From assembly GCA_947085845.1 (NCBI GenBank), contig CAMTXO010000001.1, positions 124,001-188,000 of the forward strand: DNA of 64,000 nucleotides, read 5' to 3'. Below the pieces are notes generated by a model. The model was not told the DNA's origin. It saw nothing but the letters and a program-made list of their open reading frames with translations, and did not search any database. Every line of letters starts with the position of its first letter. Positions within the stretch are counted from its first letter, which is position 1. This document shows, piece by piece, positions 1 to 9,635 of this stretch. The translations under genes were made by a program, and so were the position numbers. Source of the DNA: JACPYF01 sp947085845 (GTDB taxonomy: Bacteria; Patescibacteriota; Saccharimonadia; Saccharimonadales; Saccharimonadaceae).

Positions 1-1
1 T

Positions 2-1099
2 GCTCCACACGCCCAGGCAGAGACAGAAATTCGCAATCAACAGCAAGCTCCACAGCCCGTAGAAGCCTCCGCTGGAACACTGCAGCAAAAAGGCGCGTCA
101 CATACCCAAATCAATGAACAGTGGAAAGATTATCACACATCTTGGGCCTCATATTACCAACAGTATTATGAGCGTTACTATCTGAACCATCTACATCATG
201 CAAAACAAAAGACGAAAGACGAAAGCAATATCCTGAGCCAACAGACAAGCCCTTTGAGCCAAACTGGCGTTATTGGTAGTTATGAACCCTCCGCAGATAG
301 CGAAGAGGACAAAGCAGTAGCTGAGCTTCGCGATCAGTTACTCGGTACTGTAAAAGATAGGGCAGAGCAAGTTAAAAAATCACGTCATTATGCTCCGATA
401 ATGACTGCTGTTGTATTTGCGTTTGTATTCTTGTTCCTACAGTACAACCAATTCCTATTCGCTACTATGCATGCATATATAAGCCCTGGAAGCATTGATT
501 CGCAAAATATCATAGTTGACCCAACTTCCAGCACAAAGGTCGGACCAGAGCCAAAACTCATCATTCCGAAAATCAATGTCGAGGCACCAATGGTATATGG
601 CGCGGACCCACTCAACAACGATGCTGTTGAAAATGAGCTGAGGAACGGAGTAGTGCATTATCCAATTGCAAATGCAGCCAGTGTACCGGGACAAAATGGC
701 GCGACAACCATACTAGGACACTCCAGTATGGATGTTTTCGACGATGGAAAGTATAAATTTGTCTTTGTGCAACTCAGCAAACTAGGTGAGGGTGATAATT
801 TCTATATCAACTATCAGGGCACACGCTATACCTACAGTGTGACCAAAAAAGAAATTATTAGTCCAAATGAGATAGCAAAGGTCACTCCGACCGATGCTAG
901 TAAGCCAAGCGTCATTTTAATCACCTGTGAACCTCCAGGAACAGCCCTCAAACGCCTACTTGTTTTCGCCGACCAAGTCAGCCCCGATCCGTCAAAAGCA
1001 AAAAAAGCAGACAACCCAAGTCCAACCAACCAAACAGCAACACAATCTATACGTGGTGACTCGCCATCAACTCTCGAACGCCTGTTCGGTATTAGATAA
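2..1099 (+). CDS. Sortase-family transpeptidase, 5' end outside window
   Basis: The frame is open from the first bases of the window, so the start lies upstream; a TTG at 254 is only an internal codon. A Gln/Tyr/His-rich cytoplasmic segment precedes one membrane helix (about nt 405-485) and a sortase domain. Catalytic residues are visible: His (codon 719, in ILGHSS), Cys (codon 926, in LITCEPPG) and Arg (codon 953). Sortases cut a sorting signal and attach or polymerise surface proteins on the outer face of monoderm cells. The C-terminal tail is Ser/Pro-rich. The substrate is not evident in the window. The gene ends 6 nt before the convergent PEGA gene. Confidence 0.88.
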   Translation, partial: APHAQAETEIRNQQQAPQPVEASAGTLQQKGASHTQINEQWKDYHTSWASYYQQYYERYYLNHLHHAKQKTKDESNILSQQTSPLSQTGVIGSYEPSADSEEDKAVAELRDQLLGTVKDRAEQVKKSRHYAPIMTAVVFAFVFLFLQYNQFLFATMHAYISPGSIDSQNIIVDPTSSTKVGPEPKLIIPKINVEAPMVYGADPLNNDAVENELRNGVVHYPIANAASVPGQNGATTILGHSSMDVFDDGKYKFVFVQLSKLGEGDNFYINYQGTRYTYSVTKKEIISPNEIAKVTPTDASKPSVILITCEPPGTALKRLLVFADQVSPDPSKAKKADNPSPTNQTATQSIRGDSPSTLERLFGIR

Positions 1100-1105
1100 T
1101 TACTA

Positions 1106-2545
1106 CTATTCTTCAATAACCATAACAGATGATTGCAGGGCGGGCTTGCCTGTAACTGTATTTGGAGCTATATCGAACAGTCGTTTGCCATTGTTGCTCA
1201 AACTAATATCGTAACCTTCAGAAACCTTGCCAATAACTTCGACATTAGTACCGTCGTATTCAAAGATATGCAGTGTTCCACCGGCATCACTAACTAGATG
1301 GAAATCATCAAGCCACTTTAGATGATGCTCGGATTTATAGGGAGGATTCCCTGGTATAGTAAAGACGAAGTTTTGTTTTCGCTCCAGATCATATACCGAA
1401 AGGTTCGAACCATTCTGCGCTACCACAAACCTGCCACTATTAGCAAAGTACAACCATTGAACACCACTAGCGAGTTCGAACGAAGCAAATTTTTGTTTTT
1501 CATCTTTTGGATCTTTGATGACATTAACCGTAGTTCCGTGTGATATCGCCTGATAATCGTCGTTAAAATAATTGTTGATTGTTGTATGAACATTCGGCTG
1601 GTCAGCCTTGAATGATTTTATTTCACGAGGCTTTGTATCAGCATCGTTGTAGTAGCCAATGATTTGCTTGCCATTCAGAGTCTGCACGAAAGCAATCGTA
1701 TTGTCCTTGTATAGTTCAAATTGCGTAACATTACTGGCAACAGTTTTCAGCTGTTCATCTGTTTTTGAAATATCTAGTTTGTGTATATTTCCGCCGGCCA
1801 GAACGTATAGAATATTACCGCTATTTCCAACAAAATGAGCATCGCTAATTGATAGGTTTTTGAGCACTGAAACATTCCTACTATTGGTAGCATCACTTCT
1901 ATCCAAACGTAGCCATTCAGTCTTGTCGCCACTAGTGTGCTGTACTAGCATGTACCGTGAACCAAAGTCCCATTCAACAACCTTGAAATTATCACCCGGC
2001 GTACTTTGTTTTGCTACAATCTCGGGTATTGCCAGGGTAGTTGTACGAGGTTTCTTTTCATCACTAATATCCATGATCGTTAGCTTTGGTTCGTTCGATT
2101 TCTCGACAAAAGCAATCCATTTTTTATCAGGAGAGACCTTCATGTTGCCCAGTTGATCAAATTGCTGCACTTCGTTAGTGGTTATTTTATTTGGAATCAG
2201 TAGTGCATTGAGCCATAGCAGCTCTCCGCGCCCTAGGTCGAAGTTTTTAGCCCAAGACCGATACTGTTTCAGCTCCATAGTGACATTGTGATAACCTGCA
2301 CTGGTATTTTTCTTGCCATTGGTGACAAAAGTCTGCTTGGCACCATCTACACGCACTGTAGCGCCAGTAGGGAAGCTCCTGAATTGGACTAGTCCACCTT
2401 GTTCTGGCTGTCCGTCATTATCGACACTATAGCCAAGGACCAAGAAAAGCGAGACTACAACTAGACCAATAACAGAGAGAGTCATTAGCGCATATGTCAG
2501 GGTACGTTTGGCCAAATCACGCTGGCGACTCTTGGGATTATGCAT
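1106..2545 (-). CDS. PEGA-domain membrane protein with beta-propeller-like repeats
   Basis: 479 aa. An N-terminal membrane helix (about residues 16-40) is followed by a PEGA-type domain (about 52-105, FRSFPTGATVRVDG) and a long region with repeated WIAFVEKS-, ILYVLAGG- and TIAFVQTL-like strands, typical of a TolB/WD40-like propeller. Expected to be anchored with its bulk outside the membrane, perhaps in cell-surface interactions; the function is unknown. A TATAAT hexamer (2552-2557, minus strand) ends 6 nt before the ATG, so the mRNA is probably leaderless. Domain assignment is by eye. Confidence 0.75.
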   Translation of the reverse strand: MHNPKSRQRDLAKRTLTYALMTLSVIGLVVVSLFLVLGYSVDNDGQPEQGGLVQFRSFPTGATVRVDGAKQTFVTNGKKNTSAGYHNVTMELKQYRSWAKNFDLGRGELLWLNALLIPNKITTNEVQQFDQLGNMKVSPDKKWIAFVEKSNEPKLTIMDISDEKKPRTTTLAIPEIVAKQSTPGDNFKVVEWDFGSRYMLVQHTSGDKTEWLRLDRSDATNSRNVSVLKNLSISDAHFVGNSGNILYVLAGGNIHKLDISKTDEQLKTVASNVTQFELYKDNTIAFVQTLNGKQIIGYYNDADTKPREIKSFKADQPNVHTTINNYFNDDYQAISHGTTVNVIKDPKDEKQKFASFELASGVQWLYFANSGRFVVAQNGSNLSVYDLERKQNFVFTIPGNPPYKSEHHLKWLDDFHLVSDAGGTLHIFEYDGTNVEVIGKVSEGYDISLSNNGKRLFDIAPNTVTGKPALQSSVMVIEE

Positions 2546-2684
2546 ATGGCTATTATATAGGAATTTTCAGTTTTTAGGCTGTTGATTTTCATACAAAAAA
2601 GTATTGCAAACATATAGTCAACTGTAGTATTATTAACAGTAAGCACAAGCAGTCTGGGGTAGGACTGAGTGAGGAAAAGGAAAA

Positions 2685-3728
2685 ATGAACGCAAAAAAAC
2701 AAACTGTCATAATAAACGGCAAAACTTATGACATGGCAACAGGTCAGACGATAGCCACTCATCACACACCATCTCATGGTGCTAAAAAACATATCATCAA
2801 CGATATTGCACCGAATACAGATGGCATTTTAGCAGCACCAAAAAATGTAGCTGCTGCACGCGTAGCTGGACCGACCCCTAGAAAGGCTCGTCATGTGGCT
2901 CCGCATTCGCGGACACAAACCCAAAAATCGACGACTCTACGGCGCGATATCCTGAAAAAACCAACTAGCAAGGTTCGTCCAAACGCTAACAAGGTTCATC
3001 GGCATATACAAAAATCCGAACGCATTACCCGTTTTGCTGCCCCAAAACCAGCAGTACCTCATGAAAAAAAACACAATATTGACAAAGACCTCCTAGCTCA
3101 AACAAAGGCACTCGAAAAAGCTCGACAAGAACACGAAGCAGCCCAACACAAAAAAGCTACCCCTATAAGCTCACGGGCTGTAAAAGAACATTTACTGCAA
3201 CGTGCCGTCGATCAAGTGCCCGTTCACGCTATGAACTCACATCAAACATCCCATTCTGGCCACGTCACTCGTCGCGCACGCTTTACTAGCGTTGCGATGA
3301 CTAGTTTTGCACTTGTTCTGTTGAGCGGCTATTTAACTTATACCAACATTCCAAATCTATCTATTCGAATTGCAGCTGCAAATAGTGGAGTCGATGCAAA
3401 TCTACCGTCATACCAACCTGCTGGCTATCAAATTCACGGTCCTATTAGCTATAGTGATGGTGAAGTGAGTGTGGGATACAAACAAATGAGCGGCAATTCT
3501 AGCTATAAGCTCACACAAAAACCTACTGACTGGGATCCAATTGCAACTCTAGACAACTATGTTCAATCTGACTCTAAAGATGATTATCAAATTCACAGCG
3601 TACAAGGCCTCACTGTTTACACCTATAGCAAAAAAGCAGTTTGGGTGAACGATGGCGTATTGCATGTCATAGACGGCACCGCACCACTATCCAACCAACA
3701 GGTTGAACGCATTGTCGCCAGTATGTAA
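2685..3728 (+). CDS. Single-pass membrane protein of unknown function
   Basis: 347 aa. A long basic, His/Lys/Ala-rich N-terminal half with a coiled stretch (about residues 120-155) comes before one membrane helix (about 202-222) and a soluble C-terminal domain of about 120 residues (YQPAGYQIHGPISYSDGEV) reminiscent of DUF4367-like folds. The topology suggests a cytoplasmic basic tail, possibly binding nucleic acid or cell wall, and an exported domain. A purine-rich GGAAAAGGAAAA ribosome site precedes the ATG. A possible promoter is TTGCAA (2604-2609) with TATTAT (2628-2633). It lies 18 nt upstream of gltX, which has its own -10 box. Confidence 0.7.
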   Translation: MNAKKQTVIINGKTYDMATGQTIATHHTPSHGAKKHIINDIAPNTDGILAAPKNVAAARVAGPTPRKARHVAPHSRTQTQKSTTLRRDILKKPTSKVRPNANKVHRHIQKSERITRFAAPKPAVPHEKKHNIDKDLLAQTKALEKARQEHEAAQHKKATPISSRAVKEHLLQRAVDQVPVHAMNSHQTSHSGHVTRRARFTSVAMTSFALVLLSGYLTYTNIPNLSIRIAAANSGVDANLPSYQPAGYQIHGPISYSDGEVSVGYKQMSGNSSYKLTQKPTDWDPIATLDNYVQSDSKDDYQIHSVQGLTVYTYSKKAVWVNDGVLHVIDGTAPLSNQQVERIVASM

Positions 3729-3746
3729 TCTGTTAAAATAGACCTA

Positions 3747-5159
3747 ATGATTACTGAAGTTCGAACTCGTTTTGCACCCAGCCCAACTGGATTTTTACAC
3801 GTGGGTGGTATACGAACAGCACTCTTTGCATGGCTCGTTGCACGACAAAACGAGGGTCAGTTTGTACTACGACTCGAAGATACCGACCGAGCTAGAGAAG
3901 TGGAGGGGTCTGCACAGCATCTCATGAAAAGCTTGCAAGCGCTTGGGCTAAACTACGACGAAGGTCCAGATGTCGGAGGTGCATTCGGACCCTATAAACA
4001 GAGTGAAAGGCTAGATATATATAAAAAATGGGCACAAACACTTATAGATAGCGGGCGGGCATACGCTGACCCATATAGCCGCGAGCAGTTACAAAAATTT
4101 CGCGAACAGGCTCAATCTGAAAAAAAACCATTTTTATATCGCAACCACCGCCCTGAGGGCCCGCCAGAGTGGGACGGCACTCAGCCTTTGCGATTTAAGT
4201 CCGATCCTAAAGCTTATAGCTGGCACGACGAAGTTATGGGCGACCTGTCTACAGGACCAGAAGTAATTGATGACTTTATCTTGATCAAATCCGACGGGTT
4301 CCCAACCTATAATTTTGCACATATTGTCGATGATGCCGAGATGCAAATAACTCATATAATCAGAGGCCAGGAGTTCATATCATCTCAACCAAACTATCTA
4401 AATCTATACGAAGCTTTAGATATAAAACCTCCTATACTAGCCACTATGCCGCACATCATGGCCGCAAGTGGTGGTAAAAAACTCAGCAAACGAGACAATG
4501 CAAAAGACATTCTAGATTATATAGAAAACGGCTATCTACCCGAAGCACTAATTAGTTTCATTGCCACGTTGGGCTGGAACGATGGCACTGAGCAAGAAAT
4601 ATTTACTGTAAACGAGCTTATTAGTAAATTTTCATTAGGTCGAGTACAGCGGTCAGGTGCGCAATTTGACGAAAAACGTCTTGAGTGGGTCAACGGACAG
4701 TTCATTCGCCAACTTTCTACCCACGAATTGTACGAAAAGGTGGGTAATTACTGGCCTGAGGCGGCAAAAGATGCAGACGAAGATTACAAGATGCAGATAC
4801 TTGAACTTTCAAAGGACAGATTAAAAACACTGGCAGATCTTCGCCAGTTCGGCTACTTCTTCGCTGATCCTGAACAAAACATGGAACTTATTGAAGGTAA
4901 CAAACAACTACGTAAGCTTTCACCAGATCGCCGCGCAGAGCTAATAGAACAAACTAAAAATGCTTTGGAAAACAGCGAATTTACCCCAGTAGCAATCCAA
5001 GAAACATTAAACCAGCTACTCGAAACAACTGGCGAAAAACCAGGTGTATTGTTCAGCCTCATTCGTATCTATACAACTTGGGCACCATTCAGCCCACAAT
5101 TAAATGACACTTTAGCACTTCTTGGTAAAGCAACAGTTCTCAGAAGATTGTCTTTATAG
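3747..5159 (+). CDS. gltX: Glutamyl-tRNA synthetase
   Basis: 470 aa, the usual length. Charges tRNA-Glu with glutamate using ATP in the cytoplasm. The class I signatures are present: the HIGH-type motif APSPTGFLHVGG (residues 10-21) and KLSKR (245-249), with the helical anticodon-binding domain after about residue 310. TAAAAT (3734-3739) ends 7 nt before the ATG with no clear Shine-Dalgarno, so this is probably a leaderless mRNA. Its tRNA substrate may be the tRNA-Glu encoded about 6.7 kb downstream. Whether it is discriminating or also charges tRNA-Gln cannot be told from the sequence. Confidence 0.96.
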   Translation: MITEVRTRFAPSPTGFLHVGGIRTALFAWLVARQNEGQFVLRLEDTDRAREVEGSAQHLMKSLQALGLNYDEGPDVGGAFGPYKQSERLDIYKKWAQTLIDSGRAYADPYSREQLQKFREQAQSEKKPFLYRNHRPEGPPEWDGTQPLRFKSDPKAYSWHDEVMGDLSTGPEVIDDFILIKSDGFPTYNFAHIVDDAEMQITHIIRGQEFISSQPNYLNLYEALDIKPPILATMPHIMAASGGKKLSKRDNAKDILDYIENGYLPEALISFIATLGWNDGTEQEIFTVNELISKFSLGRVQRSGAQFDEKRLEWVNGQFIRQLSTHELYEKVGNYWPEAAKDADEDYKMQILELSKDRLKTLADLRQFGYFFADPEQNMELIEGNKQLRKLSPDRRAELIEQTKNALENSEFTPVAIQETLNQLLETTGEKPGVLFSLIRIYTTWAPFSPQLNDTLALLGKATVLRRLSL

Positions 5160-5269
5160 CCACAAAATGATATAAATAGTTCATACTCTTTATCTTAAAA
5201 ACTACTTTTGAGAGGAGTCGCATCAGTCGTCTTCGTGACGATTCATCACATTCGGATAGGGGAGCAGTT

Positions 5270-5611
5270 GTGCAAGAAAATGCAACAACCGAACCAAAAA
5301 TTCGGTACAACAAATGGACAAAGTGGACTTTTCACGATCTCACAACAGAGGCCTCTGAAATAGCTTCACTTGCAAAAAAGTTGAGCAAAACTGTTTACTA
5401 CGGCGGTTACGGCAAAGGCACTTCTGTTTCTTTCGTGTTACCGCAAGAAACTCGTTCTTTCTTGAAAAAAGTTAGCAAACAGCTACGCCTAAGGCGCAAA
5501 ACGACTGTTCGTCTTTTTGCGCGAGAAGTGGAGCTTGCGCTCAAACACGACCAAGGCCTCAAAGAACCAGAAGTTGTGTGTACAAAACGTCGCATTCAAA
5601 TCAAACTCTGA
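5270..5611 (+). CDS. Small basic protein of unknown function
   Basis: 113 aa from a GTG start, preceded by a GGGGAG ribosome site. The C-terminal half is strongly basic (KKVSKQLRLRRKTTVRLF), which could indicate nucleic-acid binding. No family recognised. It is followed 10 nt later by another orphan gene with a strong ribosome site, so the two probably share an mRNA. The 110-nt leader contains an imperfect stem around CATCAGTCGTCTTCGTGACG, and no leaderless -10 box lies next to the start. Confidence 0.6.
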   Translation: MQENATTEPKIRYNKWTKWTFHDLTTEASEIASLAKKLSKTVYYGGYGKGTSVSFVLPQETRSFLKKVSKQLRLRRKTTVRLFAREVELALKHDQGLKEPEVVCTKRRIQIKL

Positions 5612-5621
5612 AGGAGAATAT

Positions 5622-5966
5622 ATGGGCGGCACTGCAACAAGTATGATGACCTTGAACGAGCATTCTGGTTTCGAGTGCTTCTACAAGGCAATAAACGCGT
5701 TCGCCGAAGAGTTCGCAATTGAACTCGAAAACGATGCTGCAATCAGGTGGGACGCAGGGGGGAACGCCACAATCGGTGAATACTCCATCCCACTCAAACA
5801 GCGACTTGCCTTGCGCAAAACTGGTCGAAAGATCGGCTTCTCACCAATCATGACACGCCACAAGCTCGAAGATCAATTGAGCAAGTATCTGTCGATAAAG
5901 ACAGGTCGTAAAGTGACGGTCAGTTGCAACTGGCATTACAAATTGCGTGCAAAAGGCTTGCGATGA
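5622..5966 (+). CDS. Small protein of unknown function
   Basis: 114 aa. The ATG at 5622 was chosen because AAGGAG sits 5 nt upstream; an earlier in-frame start at 5517 would lie inside the previous gene and has no such site. The protein starts MGGTATSMM and has a mixed alpha/beta-looking body with a basic C-terminus. No family recognised. It shares the MGG start and strong ribosome site with the next gene. Downstream 5967-6046 holds two stems (AGGAGC/GCTCCT, and TACCAGA/TCTGGTA enclosing GTCGA/TCGAC), possibly a transcript end. Confidence 0.6.
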   Translation: MGGTATSMMTLNEHSGFECFYKAINAFAEEFAIELENDAAIRWDAGGNATIGEYSIPLKQRLALRKTGRKIGFSPIMTRHKLEDQLSKYLSIKTGRKVTVSCNWHYKLRAKGLR

Positions 5967-6137
5967 GCCAGGTTATGAGGCCTAGGAGCCTCGCGCTCCT
6001 CTGTCCTCGTACCAGAATAGTCGAACAATCGACTCGTCTGGTACGATATAAAATTGATTTATTAGCATCTTCGTGCTATAAATATACTTAATCTTTCGCA
6101 AGAAAGTTTGCACATATACATCGACAAAGGAGTATTT

Positions 6138-6938
6138 ATGGGCGGAGGCGGCGGTGTCAGACTACAGTCTGCACCAAGAACACCGTATCGGATATCAGCT
6201 GAAAAGCTGATCAAAGAAGAGTTTCCAGACGCTTCGGAAGATGCACCAGTAGTGGCGTTTGCCGAAAAAGTCGAAGAAACTCTCAAATACCGAATCTCGA
6301 ACACAGTGCGGTTTGAGGAAGGGAAGATCCCAACGCTTCTGGCCCAATTCCAGGAGCACGAAATTCAGCTGTACAGACCAAGTGAAGTTAAGACGTACCG
6401 AACCAAGCAGGCCAAGAAGATCAGCAAGCAAGCGAATAAATGGCGAACCGTTGCAAGAAACTGTGCAGGTATCTTGCTTACGGCCAGCTTTATAGCTTCA
6501 TTACTTTTGCTTCTTTCAGATAAATCAACCTATAATTCTGGCAGCTTAACTGAAATTGGTGGAGCAGCCTTTACGGCAACCATTTTCACGGGAGTCATGC
6601 TACTCTTTTGGTTCGTGACTTTCGTTTTGATGTCAGACTGGAAGAAGAGGGTTGCTTGGAAATCGTACTCCTTTGATAGCGCCTCGAGTTTCGGGCCATA
6701 CACCTACGAAGGTGTCATCCCTGAGTCGACCCTACAGCTCATGCTGTCTATCAAAGAAGCCATTCCGAAAGTGGAGTTCACACTTTCGGCGCTCGAAGTT
6801 GAGCGTTCATCCGGCTTTGACCCGATTGTTTATGCCTACCTCGAGGAAGAGCGTGAGTTCAAGGCTCCTGTTGCAATCTGGGAAGAGCCTGGCTTTCACA
6901 GCAGACTCATCGATGCAACCAACGGCGGCCTCTTATAG
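6138..6938 (+). CDS. Two-helix membrane protein of unknown function
   Basis: 266 aa. The ATG at 6138 has AAGGAG 6 nt upstream and is preferred over an upstream in-frame codon at 6108. An N-terminal Gly-rich start (MGGGGGVRL) is followed by a charged cytoplasmic domain with a basic segment (KTYRTKQAKKISKQ), two hydrophobic helices (about residues 115-135 and 147-172) and a soluble C-terminal domain of about 90 residues. No family recognised. A strong intrinsic terminator follows 10 nt after the stop, closing this three-gene orphan cluster. Confidence 0.65.
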   Translation: MGGGGGVRLQSAPRTPYRISAEKLIKEEFPDASEDAPVVAFAEKVEETLKYRISNTVRFEEGKIPTLLAQFQEHEIQLYRPSEVKTYRTKQAKKISKQANKWRTVARNCAGILLTASFIASLLLLLSDKSTYNSGSLTEIGGAAFTATIFTGVMLLFWFVTFVLMSDWKKRVAWKSYSFDSASSFGPYTYEGVIPESTLQLMLSIKEAIPKVEFTLSALEVERSSGFDPIVYAYLEEEREFKAPVAIWEEPGFHSRLIDATNGGLL

Positions 6939-6947
6939 GCAAGCCTA

Positions 6948-6976
6948 CCCCCGGTCTTAATTGACCGGGGGTTTTT
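6948..6976 (+). terminator. Intrinsic terminator
   Basis: Perfect 9-bp GC stem CCCCCGGTC/GACCGGGGG (6948-6956 with 6963-6971), a 6-nt loop and a run of five T. It ends the orphan membrane-protein transcript and lies just before the next gene's -10 box. Confidence 0.93.
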
Positions 6977-7003
6977 ACTTTCGTTTTGCGTTATAATACG
7001 CTT

Positions 7004-8179
7004 ATGGCTTTTGGCAAAAAAGAAACACGTCACCACTTCGACGGAGAGCTCCACGACAAAATCAAAAAGTCGACAGCCCCCAAGCCGAAGCACTGGACCC
7101 GTGTCCATCAGATATTGCATGACGATCGCGGAGTGCGTTATTTTTTCGTTGCAATCTTTCTCATTATTGCTACTGGCGTCGGCCTACTAGCTATGTTAGC
7201 CCAGTACAAAGACCCAGAAATTATCACCCTAGGCACTATTATCCGCAAAAAGATAGAGCAAAAATACTACACTCCATTAACTGGATTAGAGGTAGCAGAC
7301 GAAGCCGCAACTAAACGAGCGGTTACTGGAATAATGATAGAGAACAGTCCCGATGCACGACCGCAATCTGGACTAAAAGACAGCGGCGTGGTGTTCGAAG
7401 CCATAGCCGAGGGCGGCATTACACGATTTTTGGCTATTTACCAACAAGAACAACCTAGTCTAATTGGCCCTGTACGTTCTGTTCGCCCATACTATATCGA
7501 CTGGATTGCTGCATTCGACGCGAGTGTCGCACACATAGGTGGTAGCTACAATGCGCTAAAGGAAGTCCGCAATGGTCAGTACCGCGATATCGACCAGTTC
7601 TTTAACTCTGGCGCATACTGGCGCGCAAAGGACCGCTACGCACCCCACAATGTGTACACTAGCTTTGAAAAACTGAACGCACTAAACACAGCAAAAGGCT
7701 ACACTGAATCGACATTTACGGGCTTTACGCGAACCTCAGTAGAACCAGAAAAAAATACAAAGAAAAAGAAAGCTCAACCTGCAGCCGAAACTGCCAACCA
7801 AGTACAAGTGACGATATCGAGCGCTTTGTACAATTCTAGTTACAGCTACGACGCGAACACTAAAACATACAATCGCTCACAGGCCGGAGCTCCGCATACC
7901 GATAGAGAAACCGGACAAATCAGCCCACGCGTCGTTATAGTAATGAAAATACCAACAAAGCTTGGGTTTGAAGATGGCTATAGGGAACAGATGACTACAA
8001 TAGGATCGGGAGAAGCGCACATTTTCCAAAATGGCCAACACGTTGCAGCTTCGTGGAAAAAAGCTGATAAAAAATCCCAGATAACATTTACCGACAGTGC
8101 CGGTAAAGAAATCCCGCTAGAACGCGGTCAAACCTGGATCACGGCTATTGCCCCAGAAAAGAGTGTCTCGTGGCAATAA
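7004..8179 (+). CDS. DUF3048 (YerB-like) membrane-anchored protein
   Basis: 391 aa. The ATG at 7004 is chosen because TATAAT (6992-6997) ends 6 nt before it; a TTG at 6986 would lie upstream of that box. One membrane helix (about residues 45-67) precedes a large extracytoplasmic DUF3048 domain with the family-like stretches GIMIENSPDARPQSGL and IGPVRSVRPYYIDW. The family is secreted or surface-attached and of uncertain function. The stop overlaps the kinase start by 10 nt, so kinase and receiver genes are probably co-transcribed and may sense the envelope. Confidence 0.85.
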   Translation: MAFGKKETRHHFDGELHDKIKKSTAPKPKHWTRVHQILHDDRGVRYFFVAIFLIIATGVGLLAMLAQYKDPEIITLGTIIRKKIEQKYYTPLTGLEVADEAATKRAVTGIMIENSPDARPQSGLKDSGVVFEAIAEGGITRFLAIYQQEQPSLIGPVRSVRPYYIDWIAAFDASVAHIGGSYNALKEVRNGQYRDIDQFFNSGAYWRAKDRYAPHNVYTSFEKLNALNTAKGYTESTFTGFTRTSVEPEKNTKKKKAQPAAETANQVQVTISSALYNSSYSYDANTKTYNRSQAGAPHTDRETGQISPRVVIVMKIPTKLGFEDGYREQMTTIGSGEAHIFQNGQHVAASWKKADKKSQITFTDSAGKEIPLERGQTWITAIAPEKSVSWQ

Positions 8180-9633
8180 AATCCCATATCAGAAAACAAA
8201 TGCTCAAACTAATTGGGCTGTTCTTGCTCATACAACTCATTGCCGGAGCGGCTGTATACGCAACTATAACGATGTCAGCCGGACAGATGAGTAGCAACGA
8301 AATTATACTTGTCGCTACGTTACTATTCATTGGACTAGAGAGTATAGGAGCATACCTAGTTGCTATCGTTGCAACCAAACCTATGCAAAAAGTCGCCGAT
8401 GCGCTTTTATATGCCTATAGCGACAAACCAATCGACAAAAACAGCACAATAATAGAATTGATACGTCGACTCCATGCTGAAAAAAATCCTAAAAGTGATG
8501 TGTCATCGGAATTTGAATTTGCACATGCACTACTGGACAATCTACCTCTCGGTATTGTAGTACTGAACGAGAAGCGACAAGTTATCTACACCAACAAAGC
8601 AGCACCTACTCATAGTGGAGGCAAAGAGCTGAATGTCAATTTTAGTGAAAGTGACTCACTGAACGCATGGCTCGATCAAATAGTAGGTAAAGACATTTCT
8701 GCATCAAAATGGTGGAAACGAATGAGGCAGATCAATATTGAGAGCGAAGAGTCCAGGCAATTTTTTGATGTTCTAGCCCTATACCACCAAGACGGCGTGA
8801 GCTCGATAGAAACCGTGCTTGTAACCGTTGATAGAACAGAGGAATATAGCACCGACGAAGACGACCTAGATTTTACCGCACTAGCTGCACATGAACTTCG
8901 TGGGCCTATTACCGTTATCAAAGGTTACCTGGACGTACTGCGCCAAGAGCTAGAACTGACAGACGATCAGCTAGCATTCTTTGAACGACTAGACGTTTCA
9001 GCCGATAGATTAACAACCTACATCAACAACATTCTGAATGTGTCACGCTACGATCGTCGCCATCTGCAGATTCACCTAAAGGAAGAGACCCTTAGCAAGA
9101 TATATAGCTCTGTCGGAGACGACCTAGATTTGCGAGCTCGCACACATCATCGTATGCTAAATGTCAGTTTCCCCGAAGATCTGCCGACGATTGCTGCCGA
9201 CAGGGGTAGTTTGAGCGAAGTAATAGTAAATCTAGTCGATAATGCTATCAAATACAGTAGCGAGGGTGGTCTCGTGGTTATATCTGCAAAGCCCATCGAA
9301 AGCTTTGTCGAAGTCAGCATTCAGGACAATGGCATCGGCATCCCAGGCGCTTTGCTATCGAATATATTTGATAAATTCTACCGCTCGCACCGCTCGCGTG
9401 AAAATACTGTAGGAACTGGACTAGGTCTCTATATTACCAAAGCTATTGTCGAATCCCACGGCGGAACTATCTCAGTTCGCAGCGACGAAGGTCATGGAAC
9501 AACTTTTGCCTTTACTGTTCCAATATACGCTAGTGTTGCAGATAAGCTCGCGAACAGCGATAATAGCAACGAAGCAATCATCCAGAAAAAAGACAAGAAA
9601 TTTATCAAAAACCATTCAATGTATAGGGGATAA
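8170..9633 (+). CDS. Membrane sensor histidine kinase
   Basis: 487 aa from GTG. Two membrane helices (about residues 15-35 and 42-65) with a very short external loop, a PAS-like domain (about 118-220), HisKA with the phospho-acceptor His near 241 (AAHELRGP), then HATPase_c with NLVDNAIKYS (about 352), DNGIGIP (about 390) and GTGLGLYI (about 417). Autophosphorylates and passes phosphate to a receiver, most likely the one encoded 2 nt downstream. Ten-nt overlap with the DUF3048 gene suggests coupled translation. The signal is unknown; the tiny external loop suggests membrane or cytosolic sensing. Confidence 0.93.
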   Translation: MAIKSHIRKQMLKLIGLFLLIQLIAGAAVYATITMSAGQMSSNEIILVATLLFIGLESIGAYLVAIVATKPMQKVADALLYAYSDKPIDKNSTIIELIRRLHAEKNPKSDVSSEFEFAHALLDNLPLGIVVLNEKRQVIYTNKAAPTHSGGKELNVNFSESDSLNAWLDQIVGKDISASKWWKRMRQINIESEESRQFFDVLALYHQDGVSSIETVLVTVDRTEEYSTDEDDLDFTALAAHELRGPITVIKGYLDVLRQELELTDDQLAFFERLDVSADRLTTYINNILNVSRYDRRHLQIHLKEETLSKIYSSVGDDLDLRARTHHRMLNVSFPEDLPTIAADRGSLSEVIVNLVDNAIKYSSEGGLVVISAKPIESFVEVSIQDNGIGIPGALLSNIFDKFYRSHRSRENTVGTGLGLYITKAIVESHGGTISVRSDEGHGTTFAFTVPIYASVADKLANSDNSNEAIIQKKDKKFIKNHSMYRG

Positions 9634-9635
9634 CC

